DNA of 64,000 nt from Neelides folsomi (GCA_034687125.1 JAQGBZ010000017.1:248001-312000), one strand, 5' to 3'; positions 13,301 to 27,362 are shown, counted from the first letter of the stretch. Numbers and translations: made by a program. Notes: a model not told the origin generated them from the sequence alone.

Positions 13301-16300
13301 CTACCTCTATAAACTTATGATATTATCCTTCCCTAAAACAATACTAACAATAAAACTAAATACAAAAACTTAAATTCTTTAACACTTTAGCAATTACAAA
13401 CTAAATTCGTTTAACTCCAACCTTTATGATAGATCCTTTAGGAAGCAAGACAGAACAAACATGTTTTTTCATTAATTGCACTTGATCATTTCTACATAAT
13501 TTTTATATAAAGACATTGGATTTGTATTTAGAGTAAGCATTTTTCCTATCCTTACCTTTTTATTTAGTTTGAGCCAAGTAGTGTAGTTTTTGCTGTCGAC
13601 ATACTGTAGACCAAAGAACCAGATTTCTCTTAGTCCGATCGTCTTCACGACCTGGTCAAATAGTTGTTTTCCAGTTGTCGAAGGCTGGATGGCAAATTCC
13701 AGCTCCGCATCCATCGTCGTCACCCGCACATTCACCTATTATTTAAACAAACAAAAATGTTTTAAACAAATGTGTAAAATTTTAATTTCAAGCATCATCA
13801 GTTCAAAACAATTGGTATTTGGTTAGTATTGATGGTTGAAAACTCATTTGGTTTTGGCATGTGTTGACATTATTTGGTTTCATTATGTAAATAATTTCAC
13901 TTCCCGACTGGAAAAATCCAGAGTATGCCAGTTTCATAGTATGAAATAAAATTGCTGTATTTATCAGTATAAACTTATAACAGTATAAACTTCCTTCATA
14001 ATTTGATTTTAATGAATTTGCTCTGCTTTGCTTATTAATTTGCTTTGCTTATTATAAATAGGTAATCACCTACTTAATTAAAACCTTGTCTTATCTAAAA
14101 TAAATCTATGTGTTTGAATGAAAAAGTGAAAAAAGTTACAAAAATTATATTCATATTCATTTCCATCAATCATTATCATAATAAGATTCTATGAGGGCGT
14201 ACATATAGCATAATAATTTATATTAATGTACACATTAAGAAAAATTGAAACAATGAGCATAATTTCTCATCATGCGGTTTTCATTGAGGTAATCATTTAA
14301 TGAGCGAGCGTGGTTCAATTCCTCCTCGTTCCATCGTTAACCTATTACCTTATGTGAAACATGAAATGATGATTTGACCAAAAGGAAAAAAGTGCCTTCT
14401 TTCCCAAGGACCTTTTTCCTCGCCCTTCTCACTTATATAAAATGGAGAGTTTTCATACGATTAGCCCAATTTCTTTCCAGAATAAGGAGGAAATTGTAAT
14501 AACCTTCACTACTATTGTTCGACATGCGTCTACAAGATATGAACATAAGGATATGTAACATGGCATTATTACAGTAATTCCCCATCTTTCTCCTAAAGAA
14601 ATGGCAAATCAACATTACACAGGAAAACTCTACTTCATTTTCAACAGAACCATTAAAGGTTTTTTTGCAAACTGTAAAAATACGGCGCCGGCGGTTCACA
14701 TATGCCAATCTCTTTGTGATACAATTCTCCAAACAATGGGAGCAAATTCATTAAAATCAAATTATCTTCCAATATTAAACCAATTCCATGATCAGAATAG
14801 AATGACATTCATGAATTACAATTTATCCATTTACCTGTCTCAACTCGAATGAACCATTATATTCAAAAACATTTAGGAATATTTTACAAAAACAGTACGT
14901 CAATTGGAACTCTCTCTCGACCTCATCGAGCCTCTTCATCCTCATTCAATTCAATATTGACACTCCAATTATATGAATTATTTTATATAAATCCAAATAC
15001 ATACAGTACATGTCTAACCATATTATGGAAATGAGGAGAAAGAAAGATCAAAGGAAAAGTCGAGGACAAAGTTCAATTAGTCATTTTCCAATTCCACTCA
15101 TTTGGTCTACATTTCAGGCCCCAGTTAATTCGTACTAAAGAAATGAATTGAAGTGACGATAAAGGCCAAATGAAATTGGCTAGCCTTCATTATGTAACCT
15201 CACAAGTTCAGTTTCAATTGATTCAAAGGAGATTCGCGAGTCTGCTCAAGCATTAACTAATCCCGATAGAGGTGAAAGAAGGGTTGAGTCTCTCCTTTAA
15301 CTCTCTCATATCTCTTAATCATTCATTTTCCCTCGACTAAATCAAACACCTGACTCATACATATGAAAATCATAATCATCGCTTAAGAAATTATTGTTCA
15401 ATTAAAATAAAAAAATCGTGAGTCATTCTCAAACAACATCCTTGCCATAATATTCACATTGCATTCCCAAGTCCTAAATCTCCTAATTGAAGTGTCGAAA
15501 CTCCAATCTTGAAGTTCAAATCTCCACATGTCAATAAATAAATATTTGCATCCACTAGGCATTGAAAATACAAGCTTTAGGATTTCCACCAAGTGTGGCA
15601 AAATATCTTCCTTGAATCAATCAATGTCTACTGATAGCACACATTCGAAACTCATCACTTCAAAGGTGAAGAGACGCCATATCTCTAATTCCATTACAAA
15701 TTCCCTCAAAAAACATACACATGTTCATGTCAATCTTCTTCTCCGAGTGACTTCATTATGCAAATTTGAAATAAGATATCCTTCTCTTATATCCACACAC
15801 ATCCTATCCATCATTACCAACATTAAATATTAAGATCCATATAGCAAATAAACACATTTCTCCTCAATGTCCTTCTCAAAATCTCTTTACTCAAAAAATC
15901 CTCCCATTTTCTGTCATTTTCCTACCAAGGTCTCAATAATGAAAAAATCTTTACCGTTGATAATAAAATGAATGAAAAGTAGGCAAAGAAGTAGGAAAAA
16001 TTTCCAACACTCACCGATCGACTTGACGCGACCATTTTCACTTCTTCTTTCCTTCAACTGAAGAGGATTGAAAGTAGTTCGTTAAGTTTGAAAGCTCCAA
16101 CTTTGAACAATAGGGCTTGTGGGAGAGGAGAGAGTGACGGGGAGTGCGGCGAGAAGCAAACTGACTCTCCACCACAACTCACCATGGATGAAAATAGAGG
16201 TTAGATCGAATGGGAATGGATGATGTCATGAAGGTCTCTCTATGTTCCGCCTCACCTTTCCTCAATACTACAACACTACAAGGAACAACCAACCTTCCAG

Positions 16301-17650
16301 AAAGTCCCTCTTTGCATGTTGGAAAGAGTCCTGGAGAGTCAAAAGTTTGTCAAAAGCCTACACACATCCCCTGACCTCACTCCTGATGTTCAATACACCT
16401 CCCAGGAGGATTCCCTCAAAACCGACGGAATGAGGATGCAATTATGTGGTGGAGTGCTTTCGAACCCACGTGGATATGCAACATTAATTTACTCAGCAGA
16501 GTATCACGCTTCAATTCTCATTTAAAGAACACGCCCACGAAGAGTCTTCGGGTGGAATCTTCCATTAAATCCACAATGGAAGGGGATGATGAGGACATTC
16601 ATTACCTACCCCGGCAGAATCTAATAGGAAGTGGGAAGGAGATTCCTTCTCTATCTCCCTCATATCCGCTCATTTGCTTGCCCAGCAGCTCTCCAATGAT
16701 TCACTCCCACTATGAACAAACATGAATGAGCATCATCGTCACTCGGAGATGTGCCGCCATGAGGAATTCATGTAAATAACCCTCCAAGCTCGACTCACTT
16801 GTGTTTTCCCTACCTTTGTCCCAACCTTAATCATCATTTTACTTGAAAACTGATTAATTTATTCTATCACATCAGTTTACACCCAAGTAATGTATACTCG
16901 ATTCACCGTGATTTACCGTTTTAATAGTAATTGTATTATAAAGAACTTATCATATGTATTAATCCCCAATACCTTGATTATGTATCTAATTTATTTTACA
17001 AAATGGCCAATTAAAATTTTGACTAATAATAATTAAAACTTACATTTGCAATATTCTCATTAATGAATAAGCAATTTGTTATCAAAATTCATGACATGGG
17101 TTGGAGTCAATTAATTAACACTCTCATATAGGTAGTTACAATTACAATGAATGAACTATAGAAAATAACATAGAGATATTTAATGAGAAGATATTCTTAT
17201 TACTATTCAAGCCCGATTGGCTAAATAAATAAAGCTGGTGAAATAAATGGCTTAATTCGACATAAATGAAGGATATTTCATAGCTGTTCAAATGATTCCG
17301 ACAAACGAATGTAGTTAAGTCATATCACTTCATCACTCTCAATTACGTTTCATTAATTCAATAGGAGGAAAGTTAGAGGGAGATTTAAATATGGTTTTAT
17401 TAGTTCTTGACTCTTGGAAAAGTATTCATGCTAATAATTACATAATTAGTAGCTGATCAAGATTAATTGTTTAATTAGCTTTTTAAAACTGATGCTGGTT
17501 TCCTCTCGGATGTTGTCGGTATATTTTATATAAATGTTAAATTATAGTATTTCATTATAAATAATCAAAACATTTGTCTATCTAAACCCAAATACTTTTC
17601 CAAATGTAACATATTAAATTTTAATATAAACAATATTTGTAACCAATATT

Positions 17651-17688
<38 letters not shown>

Positions 17689-19148
17689 AAGAGAGATTTG
17701 TAAAATGTAGTAGTGTCATACGACAAATGAAATTAGTTTGATAGAAGGATGACAATGAGATCCGCGCGTCCGTTTCCTCTCATAGGTAAAAGAGGTTATC
17801 AAACGGAAAGAATAATGGGAAAGATATATCCAGATTAGAATAATTAGGTATTTTTACTCTCAATTCATTATTCAGCTTTACCTTTATCTTTATCACCGTT
17901 TATATCTCAATCTCGGCTATCAGTCCTACTACATGTCAATCATTCGTGAATATTAATAACATACACATAAATACAATAAATAGACAATGATTTGATTGGC
18001 TACTGTAATATTTTGGTTCTCTTTTCTATCAATAATAAATATTCCTTTATCCCGTATCGGGTAAATAATGTAACCATCAAAAAGTCATCAAATAGGTAAG
18101 TGTATTTAGATGCGCGAAGTTCCTAAAATTTATTTCAAGTAGATACCAGTAGGTATCAGAATTAGGATGTGATGTATTTTAGTAAACAAGGAAGAACTCT
18201 CCATGTTGGGTAGAAATAAATAAACAACTACGCAGTGAAATGTTGGAAAATTTTATCTCTTCTAACTTTTTCTAGTATTTGTCGGTGTTCCAGATTCATT
18301 TATAGGTGATGACTGATGAATAAACAGAAAAGGTATATCTGGAAAAAACTATTTTTCTCAAAAGAGATGTTTAGAGATTTTATGATCAATTATTCTGATT
18401 AGTAGATAAATAAATTCAGACGTCAAAAGTCTCACGACTTTTCTATTATTCGCTCCATTTGAACAGACTAAAAGTTTAATATGTTATTCTAAACCTAAAC
18501 CTCCATGATGAACTTTTATCATTACATGCATCAACGAAATCGTCCAATAGCAGATGGAATTTCCCAATGACATGTTAATTTAAACTCTGGTTCAATAAAT
18601 TATTAAATATAATATTTAGCTATATACAATATATTGATGTGATTTGTTTAGCTCTTCAAATTCTAGTCGTAAGTTTCGTGACCCACTACCCTATCTACCA
18701 ATAAAAATAAACTCAACAACGAATTATTATATAAAAGTATGGAAATTATAATGATTATCTAACTAAATTTCAACCGATTAAAAAATGAATGATTAAAACC
18801 TCGTTAATTTATCAATTAAAATCAATCATTTTCAAGTGCCCATTGTCTTTATATAAATCTTTATTATGACGTTACGAACGAAAAATTAAATATTATAATA
18901 TTTAATATTTAATAAATTATATTATATTAAAGCTAATCACTAATCAGATAATTTTCGACAAAGTAGTAGAATATTATAAAATAAACAACTTTAAAACAAA
19001 AAAAGAAAGTTCTTCTAAAGTTTCAAAGGGAGTGGCTATAATATACAATGTGTAAAAGTAAAAAGAATGACTATAAAATAAGCACTATAAGATAATTTAT
19101 ATTTATAAATATGATTTAGATTGAAAATTATCTTACCGATTTCGGCAT
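10377..19148 (-). CDS. Moe: Moesin / ERM protein, distal-promoter isoform (MPKS start)
   Basis: ERM protein linking cortical actin to membrane proteins. Exons on the minus strand are 19137-19148 (MPKS), 13556-13735, 12154-12258, 11843-12070, 11020-11732, 10645-10933 and 10377-10541, closing to 563 aa. The FERM domain spans about residues 1-300 ([53 protein letters not shown]). It is followed by a charged coiled coil to about 470 and a C-terminal actin-binding domain. The regulatory threonine is present in KYKTLR (Thr544), whose phosphorylation opens ERM proteins. MPKS matches the canonical vertebrate and insect moesin start (MPK). The first coding exon has a 5'-UTR part and an acceptor at about 19227, so transcription starts further upstream, near the Gemin5 promoter. 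A single ERM gene is usual outside vertebrates. The symbol is given by orthology to the fly gene. Confidence 0.95.
12259..13555. other. Moesin intron, 1.3 kb
   Basis: A/T-rich sequence between the second and third coding exons. No coding potential, repeat or RNA gene seen. Confidence 0.55.
16015..16035 (-). CDS. Moe: Alternative first coding exon of moesin (MVASSRS)
   Basis: Seven codons, ATG to TCG, then a GTGAGTG donor. The exon is phase-compatible with the shared exon starting at 13735 ([11 protein letters not shown]), giving a 566-aa isoform whose N-terminus is [12 protein letters not shown] instead of MPKSVNVRV. The exon is preceded on the minus strand by a purine-rich leader, and less A/T-rich sequence upstream (about 16050-16780) could be an internal promoter. 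The open start, strong donor and matching phase support a real alternative exon. Transcript evidence is lacking. Confidence 0.6.
17653..17686 (+). repeat. (AG)17 microsatellite
   Basis: Thirty-four uninterrupted bases of AG dinucleotide repeat inside the moesin 5' intron. It is probably length-polymorphic. No function is implied. Confidence 0.97.
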
Positions 19149-20606
19149 CTTGGTGTAATTACAGTCGAAGATTTCAGAAAGTTTCTTCACTCACTGCGGC
19201 CTGTGTTCGAAACCAATTGTATTTCCTGAAATAAAAATAAATGATATATTAATGAGTCAAGCACAAATCCCATCGATTCAAATCCTAACCTAGCCCACAA
19301 TGGATAATCCACATCAGAAAATTTAGTAAACAATCTAGGAAAAACTATTTATTTTAAGAAAAGTAGAAATATCGCCCTGAATGAAGGAAAAACCACTTGT
19401 TACTCAAATCAAACACGAGTCAACTCTCTCTCCGTCAAATGACTCCGAATTTCTCAGATCCTCAAATCACTCAATTTCCAACTTGTTTAACCAATCCCGA
19501 TAAAAATCAAAGTGTCACTAAAATGACAGTAAAATGACATTTACACAACATTCCCCCTAACCTATATTTAAATAAGGATTAAATTAATAGTGTCAAAGGA
19601 TAGAATCAAAAATGTCAAATGTGATACCTCCTCCGGGTCGTAAAATGAATCGGAGGAAGGTCCACACTTAGACCAGCCTTGCCTCTGACCTTGCTTTGCT
19701 TCAATTCGGTGTTGGTGGTCGTAGGGTTGATGAAGTAGGTGGTTGTCGGAAGAAGGGCGGCCGGACGGAGAAATCTTCTATAGATGGTTGAAGGAGGGAG
19801 TGTGTATGGCAAATCCCTATGTTCCCTTTACTTTGCACATCACCACAGCAGATCGCCAGGCCGAGTCCATTCCTCCCGCAGTGAGGCTCCACCAGTAATG
19901 CAAGGTCAACCTTACGATCAAATAACATGAACCTTATTTCAACACATCTCAACCATATTGAATTCACAATGAAGGTTGATTAAGACATAGGAGTTTATAA
20001 TACTAGTCTCAAGGAACGTTCTTCTCATTGGAGTAAAAGAGAAATGATGAAATTAGACGAACGTTTCTGACCGAGAGTGAATAGGAATAGGAGTAAAGGA
20101 CTTGACAGGTTACAAGCGCCAAGACCCGCGCATGACCAATTCTATTCAACTTCGGCTCCTCATTTCCATTCTCATTCGTTCGTCTCGTCCGGCCCGGCTC
20201 GTGTGCTCGTGCTCTTCAGGTGAGTCTCCGGCAATTAAAGATTTTGGGTAGTTAACTGGTTAATTTCATTATTATCGGAGTAAAAAGATACTATTAATAT
20301 ATTAGACAAGGCATGGAGAAGTTTTGGTGAAGTGACATGATACGGCATGGGTTCATTTTCGACCTTATAATTTCTCTTGTATAATGCTGTAATATTTCAT
20401 TGTGTAAAACTTTATCAGATTCAATATTCAAATTACGTTTGATATTCAATTATCCTTGAGAGTTCCAGACCCAAAACGTATTCGTTAAGAAAAGGAGTAT
20501 AGACCATGCATAGTCGAATTCGAATATGGATTCTAGGCTCCAAATCCAAATTTTAAAAATTAAGATTTAATTCAAATTAATATGATTTCAGGTTGGTATT
20601 TCGAAA
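19149..20606. promoter_or_regulatory. Head-to-head promoter region of moesin and Gemin5
   Basis: About 1.45 kb between divergent start codons. On the minus strand the moesin leader exon runs to an acceptor near 19227, so its UTR first exon and promoter lie upstream, probably around 19600-19950. On the plus strand a GC-richer Gemin5 leader exon ends at 20219 (CTCTTCAG before GTGAGTC), and the coding exon acceptor is just before 20592. The open frames at 19615-19967 look like leader or promoter sequence, not genes. Confidence 0.6.
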
Positions 20607-23600
20607 ATGTCGGCAGAACCGGCACCTATTGAAGTATTAGATGAAAGCGCGGAAAAGAAAATGGAGTCAGCGGCCATTGTTAATTCCAAGGAAGTGAAGG
20701 AAGTGGAAGTCATTCTGGCTGAACCTAAACCTATTGAAATATTGTCTAATGCTGATGACAAGACAAAGGTTTCGATCAAAAAACCAGTTGAAGTTTGCTC
20801 TGACCATCGATATGTTTTTCCTTCTCCTTCATCATGGTTCAAAGTAAAGCTTATTTCATAATGATAAATGATAAAGAACTTAAAAAATTACTTTTGTTCA
20901 ATTTCTAATTTCTATTCAAAACTAATGATTAACTTTTATTCAATAGAACCCTATCTCAGCGGGAAGGGAAATTGATGGCATTTGGGCCTATTTGTCTCTC
21001 AACACAATCGTCATCGTTAAACCTAGGAGCAAGATTGCTGAGACAGAGGAACTTCAAAATGGTCATGCAAATGGAACAGCAGACGTTTCCTGGCCTGAAT
21101 TTTCGCTTGTAGGAATTCAGCGGGAGAAATTCCTCTCGATCAGTTTCTGCCAGGCGGCACACCAAGATTTGCCAATCAAAGATGTGACTCTAGTGTCGGG
21201 TTGTGAGGGAGGAATGGTCAGCATTTGGAATACAAACGAGAAAAAACTTGTCTCATCTCATAATATCCATAAGGTATTATTGTATTATAATATCAATAGA
21301 TTAACAATTATATATTCATTTCTTTCAACATGTTTATAATCTTATCTTTATCTTAAAAATATTTGAATGAAGGGACAACAAGTTGTTGGAGTAGAGTGGT
21401 CGACGAGGAATCCTAATTTGATTTATTCCATTGATGACAATGGTAAACTCTGCGTTTGGAACGTTCAAAAATCTACCGTCCAGACATTAAACCTCGGAAA
21501 GCATACTCCAAATTGCATTGCTGTAAGCCCATTTGAAGACCACATTGTGGCAATTGGAACAAAAGCTGGATATGTATGCATCGTGGAAGCCCTTGGTATA
21601 TATTCAAATTATCGTCTTTTGTATTTAGATTATGTATAAATTATAGATAAATAGAATTTAAATATCAATTCCAAGTTTTTCAATAATGACGTTTCTTATA
21701 GACGGAGGAAAGTTTCTCCAAAAGATGAGACATGACGAGGAAGTTGTTTCTTTGAAATGGGTTCCAAAAGGAAATTGGCGACTCTTTTCCGAAGAAACAT
21801 CCCAGCCACTTCTTGTTTCCGGTATTTCATCATCAAAGGGCCCATCGATTCGGGTGTGGGGACGAGATGGAAAAGATGTCAGTTTCCTTACCCCTTGGGA
21901 TAAAGATAAGGATAAACGATCCTACGGATCTTACAAAAGCTTCAGTATTGTGAGCTTCTTCAAGGACCCCGTCACCCAAAACCTTGCACTTTGTACTGGA
22001 GGCAAAAGTGGAGAGATTCTGTATTGGGAAGCTGGCATTGTACCTGAAAAACTTCATTTTCTTCATTCAAGTCCACTCATTTTTGACGCATTCCAATTTG
22101 GAGATATTCTCTGGTCATTTTCATTTGAGGCGATGATTGTGGGTTGGAATTTGAGATTCCAAAAGCTTGAATGTGTTATTCCAACCTTTAAAGGAGTTTC
22201 CTCAGCTATGGTTGCAAACGAGCACACAGACATTGCCATTGGTGGGATCGATTCTATTATTCGAATTCTCAAGTTCGTCCCTGACTACCCATTCATTTCA
22301 TCTTTGGAAGTTCCGACGCTCTCGAACAGAGTCAAAGGAAAGATTTCAGCTGTAAGTTAAATCTTTTTATACTAGTTTAATTAAATTATGATAAATCTTA
22401 TAAAATAAATCAAATGAATTCTATTTTGTATGATTTAATAATTCATTTTGTTTTATTCGCAGGTTGGTTGGCATTTGCAAAAAGAGAATCGGATTGCTTT
22501 TGGAACGGACGAGGGAGTCGTTGGATATTTGGATATTAAAGGCGGCTACAAAAATGTCTTCATGTTCAACAGGTTTAATTAATTTTTACAAATTATTTTC
22601 TAAATATTAAATATTTTCAGACGAGCGAATGGAACAGTTTATACAGTTTGTTGGGGGCCGTCGGTCGACATTTGGGGTAATTGATTCCCTTTTATTATTT
22701 ATTTTTACAATTTTTTTCTACTAAATGATTACAACTATTTAGATAAATGCAATAAGCAATGATTTATTTACTTATTCATTTTTATTGATCCATATTGTTT
22801 CTAATATAAAGAAATATTATTTAGGAGATAAAAAAGAGAGAAAGGCCGAAGACGGATCACCAATATCCTACCAAAAGGGTTCTGATCTTCTCATTTATGT
22901 TTGCGATGGAAAATCCGTAATAAAGCACCTATTACTTATTTGATAAAGTTTAATAATTAACAATGAAATAACAATAATTATTAATACCTATATTTTATGG
23001 TGTGCATATTTTTATTGCAGATTTACATGATTCACACTGGAGACCACAATAATGGTAACGATTGATTTTTATGGAAAATTTATGATTTCATTCAAATAAA
23101 ACATTGTAATAAAAAAGCATAACACAAATAACACTGTTAATAAAATTGAATATCGCTAAATAAAATTATGTTGTCTTTTAGTTCTAATTAACTTGGGGAA
23201 AGCTTTGTCCAAAATTGGATTTGAAGAAAAAAAGAAAATGACCCCTGACAAGCCCACTGAAATCCAATGGTCTCCTGATCAAACATATTTTGCAGTTGGC
23301 TATAATAACGGGTAAATTCCCACATTTAATAATATTTTTGGAAAACAAACTATTCACTTATTATATTATTCACTTACTATATTCACTTATTATTATAGAT
23401 TACACTGCCTTATTGAAACTGATGGACTTTTCCTAATATTCCATATACTTTTCTTTCAGGACTATTGAATTGTACAATGCTCCAAAGCTGCAGCTTCGAT
23501 GCTTCATCAATTGCCATAGCCGGGGCATTCAATACATGGCATGGAGACCTTACGATTTCAATCCTGATAATGAATCCGGAAAGAAGATTTTTGCCACTGC

Positions 23601-26025
23601 TTCCAATGATGGAACTACGAGGCTCTTTGATCTCAATAATCTATTTGACAAAGCACTTCTTGAATCTACTGATGTTCCGCCACTTAAGATCGTGTCTTGT
23701 TTGACCACATTGCAAGGACATGGAGGAGTTAGGGTAATTTCACTCGCTTGGAGTCCACATGATCCGAATCTCCTTGCCAGTGTTTCCTACGACAGGACTG
23801 CCATTGTTTGGAACATCTCGACAGGAGTTGGAATTTCCAGATATATGGAACATCAGCACAGGCTCATTTCAGTCCTATTTCATCCTGCAGATCCTCATCA
23901 CTTGATCACATTTTCTGATGAGAATTCTCTCGATTTTGCCATTCATATTTGGGACATGAGAAAGCATCCATTTAGAGTTGGAAACCCGAAACCGATCGTT
24001 CTTCCCACCGTCAATAAGCTAGAAAAGCTCAATGAGAAGCTCATTGAGATCAAAACTTCAAAAGATCATAAGGGTCAAAAGCCATTGAGTAATATTGAAC
24101 AAAATGGAAATAGTCATATGCTTTCACTCCTTACAAAGTCAACAGGTGAATGAATATGTTACTTTATAATTTAACGTTAAAGTATGTAGGAAGTTAAAAG
24201 GCAAATTCTATTAAGATTAATGATATGTATGATATAAATATCCTACATATTTTTATTTTAGAATCAAAGAAAACCAAGAAGATTCCAAGCTTGCTTCCTA
24301 TGACTGCGAATGCACTTGTGAATGGAAAACATTCCTCATTGGCTGATGAAATCAAATATTTGGTTGAAAAGACTCCGTTGCCCACTGACATTGACGCCAT
24401 TACAAAGAACAATATCGAGGCGGAGAATTCTCAACTCGAATTGGTCAAGTTAATCGAATCACTCGAAATGACCCCAGAATCTCAAATTGAAGACATTCAA
24501 TCAAAGATGGACGGGACTAGACATTTTGATGAGGCTCTTCATTTGGAAGTGTTTGGCAATTCTGAAGCATGCACAAAAATTGTCAAGGCTGAAATGGACT
24601 TTCATCTAAAATTGAAAAAGACTGAGCCGGCATTTTATCTTTCGCTTTGGCTCAAAGAACCTGCGGATGTGATCGAGCAAGCCATCAAAGATGATGTAGT
24701 TACTGAAATGATGATCAATGTTGCGTATCGTCACTCAAAGTCGTAAGTATCATGATTTATTAATCTAGATAATTAATAATTTAGGACTGATAATTAAGAT
24801 ATGTAGAATTGATAAATAATTATTTTAAAGTTTTAAGATGAGTTATTTTAAACAGATTGTGGAAGAAGGCCGTACATTCATATGTAAATCAATTGAAGGC
24901 GAGCAAAGAGTTTTACAAAGCTGCCAACTACTTGGCTGAGATTGGAGAGCCAGAAGAAGCTGTGAATTTGCTCGCAGATGAGAAATTTTATCGTGAAGCC
25001 ATTGTATTGGCTAAACTTCTCTTTACCGATGATCTCCCCATTATTGGAGAATTGCAGATGAAATGGACAAATTATTCTCTTCTCACTGGGAATTTTGAAT
25101 TGGCTGGGAAAATGTAAGAAATTAAAATCTAAAATTAAACATGATTTTTTAAATTGTACTTTTTAGTTTGGCTTCACTTGGGAAATATGATGAAGCTGTT
25201 ACCGCCATCCAAAAAAGGAATCTCCCTTACATTTGGAAAACAGCAATTTATCTTTCAACGAAAACTTCAAACTCCGAAGATGTTCATAAGTTTGGGTTCA
25301 AGTATGCTGAATATCTTATGAAAGGCAAATATCATTCTGCTGTCTTTCAACTTACTGAGCAGTATCCTTCTTTGAAGGTTTTCTTTAATACAAATATTTA
25401 AATATTATTACACTTTGAAGATGATTTAAATAAGGCACAGGGATAACGAATTAACTTTATTATTTCAGTGGCTCATACCAATTTCTGTCATCCACCAGAA
25501 ACTTTTCAATTTTGAAAATGAGTTCTCAGGAGATTCAGTTCAAGGAGTCGAATGGGAGAAGACGATTGAAGATTTCAAGGTCGACAGTTTTGCTAAGCTC
25601 TTGGCCTTAAATGTCACCCAAGAGGATTTGCTCGCTCTGCAAGAGAATATTGTTCAATTCATCCAAATGGCAATTCCCCAAACGATTGATGAAGCTCGTG
25701 TTCTCAATGCCAAGCTCGTGACCCTCAATCTATTGAAAGAAGACCAGGCGAACTTGAAGGAGCTGATTGACAATTCCAAAAATTGGTTCCTAAAATCAAA
25801 ACCAGGTTTCATTTTTGGAATCGGACGACTTGCTAAAAAATTTGGTATGATTCATTAAGATTAAATCAAACTTATTGATTTATTTTTTAATGTTAAAGTT
25901 TTAATGTGATGTATTTTAATATTTGTCATCTATTTAATTTTATTTTAGGATACGAGGAGATGACGGTCGAAACTGAAGAGGTGAAATCAAATGGAGTTGA
26001 CCCGACCACTGTAACTCCAGCTTAA
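20607..26025 (+). CDS. GEMIN5: Gemin5, WD-repeat snRNA-binding protein of the SMN complex
   Basis: Gemin5 recognises the m7G cap and Sm site of snRNAs and delivers them to the SMN complex; it also binds mRNAs (family knowledge). Fifteen exons close to 1315 aa: 20607-20843, 20947-21273, 21373-21595, 21702-22351, 22463-22572, 22621-22676, 22825-22916, 23021-23054, 23182-23311, 23460-24145, 24262-24742, 24856-25113, 25167-25377, 25469-25844 and 25949-26025. Two tandem WD40 propellers fill roughly residues 70-790 (VSGCEGGMVSIWN; GYNNGTIELYN; LLASVSYDRTAIVWN). A linker with KIPSLLPMT, the Gemin5 SLLP motif, follows, then a helical TPR-like region (YKAANYLAEIGEPEEAVNLL; FYREAIVLAK). The protein is shorter than the human one (1508 aa), mainly at the C-terminus. 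The first 65 residues are an acidic, lineage-specific extension with two similar EPxPIE(V/I)L segments. One exon is only 34 nt. Confidence 0.92.
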
Positions 26026-26213
26026 TGAGATTTCTTTTCATCTTCAAATATCAAATATCTTTAAATACAGGTACTTTAACTATTGATTTATCGAGAAACA
26101 TGACCATTATTTATTTGTTGAGTTTTAGATTTATTATTTGTAAAATTCTTGTTTAGTGATGAATTTATTAAATTGTTCTTCATGTTTACTTTCATAGTTG
26201 TAATGTGATATTA

Positions 26214-26219
26214 AATAAA
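26214..26219 (+). terminator. Poly(A) signal of Gemin5
   Basis: AATAAA about 190 bp after the Gemin5 stop codon, on the coding strand. Confidence 0.55.
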
Positions 26220-27362
26220 GTTCTCGTTTGCAAATGAACATAAAGAGATTTATTCTTTGCTCAACTTCCTATACATGTGGAAAATGACGGACGGGTTGCA
26301 TTCCGTAAATTCTTCATTTGATGGACTGTTTATCTTAAATACGCATATTTTTATATCTATTTATCAATTAGTTCGGAACAAGCTTAAAATTGTCATTTAA
26401 ATAGAAATTTGACATTGAACACTTGATCAGGCAAATGAAAATTGAAATAAGTGCCAATATTGCGAGCAATTATAAATAGGTAGATAGTTTTTTAAGGGTA
26501 TTAGTGATTTAAATATTTCCAATATTTTAGGTTAATACCTTATTAATTTGGCTGTTTGGTGAAAAATTAGCTCGATATTTAATTATATTAGAATTGCTTA
26601 TTTTATAGATTAAACTGCATCAAATATAATATGATTTTCCTATTTCAAACCAATTTCAAAATCTTGCGTTTATTTTATGATGAATAGAGTTGAATCATTA
26701 ATTACAGTACGCATCTGAAACATAAAAAGATTCAATCAACAAACGGCATAACATTCAACAACAATTGTAAAAGGCAAGCGATTTGTCTCAATTCAAAACC
26801 CATCCTTGATTATTTGACTGTTTTTAATACGCTTAACAATTAGGTAAATATTCATACAGTTTTTAGCCCTATTTTTCACAATTACATATCGAGATTACAA
26901 AGTTCAGGAATATGAGCAGTTTCAACTTTCAACACATGTAGCTCTTCAACGGTATTGTTTTGTACATCGAGATCTTTGTCAATAGCTTTTTACAAGCGAA
27001 AATGATTCCAAGCACCACGATGACACGAAGCAAATTTTCAGCTTTGCTTTTCAAATGATTAAATTAATTTAAGAAACTTTTATGATATCTTTGAGACGGT
27101 TGAGTTAGGAGTTTGTGAAAACATGTTTTCGCATTTTAATGTAATAACTAATAACCCTTTAATGTTAGAAATTCTCCTAACTATAATAGGCTTATCTAAC
27201 TACACATTTACTTAAATGTAGTGTAGAACATTATAGTATTTGAAAGAATCTCCTCATGTAGGAATGGTTGTAAATTAGTTCAAAACAAAGGTTTGAATAC
27301 AATCTTTCCTGAGATTAACTGTTTCATTCCTAAGAAGTTCCTCGTTCATTTGGCTTCAATAT
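26220..27362. other. Convergent intergenic region Gemin5 / TULP4
   Basis: A/T-rich sequence between two convergent 3' ends. It presumably includes the TULP4 3'-UTR. No coding or repeat signal seen. Confidence 0.5.

Larger units (their letters stand above)
13736..19136. other. Large 5' intronic region of moesin
   Basis: About 5.4 kb between the distal first coding exon and the first shared exon, containing the alternative exon at 16015-16035. It holds several chance open frames around 14400-15900 and 16240-16730 with no family resemblance, and a GA microsatellite. The less A/T-rich block at 16050-16780 is the most likely internal promoter. The rest is A/T-rich and featureless. Confidence 0.5.
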
